A program made the position numbers and the translations under genes. A model generated the notes under the pieces. It was not told the origin of the DNA. It saw only the letters and a list, made by a program, of their open reading frames with translations, and searched no databases. A stretch of 64,000 nucleotides of DNA from Qaidamihabitans albus (lineage in GTDB: Bacteria; Actinomycetota; Actinomycetes; Mycobacteriales; Pseudonocardiaceae). Each line of letters starts with the position of its first letter. Position 1 is the stretch's first letter. Below are positions 63,318-64,000 of this stretch, piece after piece. The stretch covers positions 62,001-126,000 of the forward strand of contig NZ_JAEHOB010000001.1 in the NCBI RefSeq assembly GCF_016464705.1, written 5' to 3'.

Positions 63318-64000
63318 TCAATCTTCGCCGCGGCCGAGCAGGTAGCTGCCGAAATGCGGCACCGTGAACGCGATGTGCCCGCGCTCCGCCGAGTACACGA
63401 GCCCCTTCTTCATCAGGCTGTCGCGGGCGGGCGAGAGCGAGGACGGTTTGCGCCCGAGGTAGACGGCGACGTCGGAGGTGCCGGCGCTCTCGTCCCTGCC
63501 CTGTGTCAGTTCCGCCATCGCGACCAGGTACTCACGCTCGGCCGGGGTCGCCCGCTCGTAGCGTGAGCCGAAGAAGCCCACCGCGAGCTCGGCCTCCGCC
63601 TCCGGCGCGGCGACCCGCACGTCCTCCGCGGTGATCGGGTCGGCGGGCGCGGCGTCCCAGGCCGCCTTGGCGTAGGCCTGGATGAAGTAGGGATAGCCGC
63701 CGGACGCGCTGAACAAGGTGTCCAGCGCGTCCGGAGCGATCTCGGCGTCCTCGCGCTCGACGGGTGCGAGTATGGCGCGGTCCGCCTCCGCCCGCTGCAG
63801 CCGGTCGATGCGCGCGTAACGGAAGAGCCGCTCGGAGTACGACTTCGACGCCGACAGCACCGCGGGCACGTGCGGTAGTCCGGCGCCGACCACCACCAGG
63901 GGTGCGCCGGACTGGGACAGCTCGTGGCACGCCGCGCACAGCGCGGATACGTCCTCCGGGGCGAGATCCTGCATCTCGTCGATGAGCAGCGCGACGCCGG
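63318..64000 (-). CDS. AAA ATPase, C-terminal part (cut by the window edge)
   Basis: At least 227 residues of the C-terminal part are visible; the N-terminus with Walker A lies beyond base 64000. The visible part opens with GVALLIDEMQDLA, the Walker B strand with catalytic Glu. Next come SGAPLVVVGAGLPHVPAVL (sensor 1 region), FRYARIDRLQRAEADRAI, the lid domain SGGYPYFIQAYAKAAWD and a winged-helix end (DVAVYLGRKPSSLSPARDSLMKKGLV). This arrangement is typical of the AAA_16/ORC-like ATPases common in actinomycetes, whose cellular role is generally unknown. Confidence 0.8.
   Translation of the reverse strand, partial: GVALLIDEMQDLAPEDVSALCAACHELSQSGAPLVVVGAGLPHVPAVLSASKSYSERLFRYARIDRLQRAEADRAILAPVEREDAEIAPDALDTLFSASGGYPYFIQAYAKAAWDAAPADPITAEDVRVAAPEAEAELAVGFFGSRYERATPAEREYLVAMAELTQGRDESAGTSDVAVYLGRKPSSLSPARDSLMKKGLVYSAERGHIAFTVPHFGSYLLGRGED

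Overview
The window reads as the chromosome of a high-GC actinomycete, most likely a member of the Pseudonocardiaceae (Amycolatopsis-like). The reasons are the very GC-rich codon use, GTG starts, an ESX/PPE/EspG gene trio, a GTP-dependent PEP carboxykinase, an F420-type oxidoreductase, and a gene order matching the Mycobacterium tuberculosis stretch Rv0046c-Rv0058 (ino1, padR, DUF5318, ponA1, GT87, rpsF, ssb, rpsR, rplI, dnaB). In mycobacteria that stretch lies close to oriC. The genus is an inference; no rRNA or tRNA gene was seen. I also saw no insertion sequence, integrase, prophage or CRISPR array: this is core chromosome with small accessory insertions.

Layout. 1-2.3 kb: end of a secreted protein, an extradiol dioxygenase and two small unknowns. 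2.3-9.6 kb: replication/ribosome block on the minus strand (rpsF-ssb-rpsR-rplI, then dnaB, which carries a class 3 intein in its P-loop), interrupted by a type VII secretion trio (ESX-like, PPE-like, EspG). 9.7-12.5 kb: three tandem paralogues of C-terminally anchored surface proteins. 12.6-19.7 kb: an endonuclease IV-like repair enzyme, two GT87 membrane glycosyltransferases that converge and overlap, the bifunctional penicillin-binding protein, and a DUF5318 zinc-ribbon protein. 19.9-25.5 kb: PadR regulator, inositol-phosphate synthase, HAD phosphatase, Tat-exported PhoX-like phosphatase, SDR. 25.5-32.8 kb: amidohydrolase, NarL-type two-component system, and a divergent FtsX-type ABC exporter. 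32.8-41.6 kb: trmB, two duplicated ABC-2 exporter modules, a TetR/SDR pair and a second two-component system. 41.8-46.5 kb: a dynamin / GrpE-like / dynamin cassette and an Asp-rich repeat protein. 46.6-49.6 kb: pckG behind a structured leader, then a luciferase-like oxidoreductase. 49.6-64 kb: ABC pair, Uma2 nuclease-like protein, Nramp-like transporter, XRE regulator, secreted tripeptidyl-peptidase-like hydrolase, septum-formation lipoprotein, DUF3311/MctP monocarboxylate permease, ECF42 sigma factor with its DGPF partner, AhpD-like protein, two GNAT proteins (one fused to MarR), a 54-residue Arg-rich protein and the end of an AAA ATPase.

Three patterns cut across the window. (1) At least 17 genes have a TANNNT -10 hexamer 5-8 nt before the start codon, which predicts leaderless mRNAs and fixes several starts. 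(2) Gene ends, especially convergent ones, hold long palindromes, including four copies of one 46-bp element. (3) Two leaders look like RNA regulators: the SD-sequestering rpsF leader, and a pckG leader whose first hairpin strand is perfectly complementary to the 3' arm of a terminator just before the gene. The pckG leader is my best candidate for an undescribed regulatory element; the dynamin-GrpE-dynamin cassette is the best candidate protein system.
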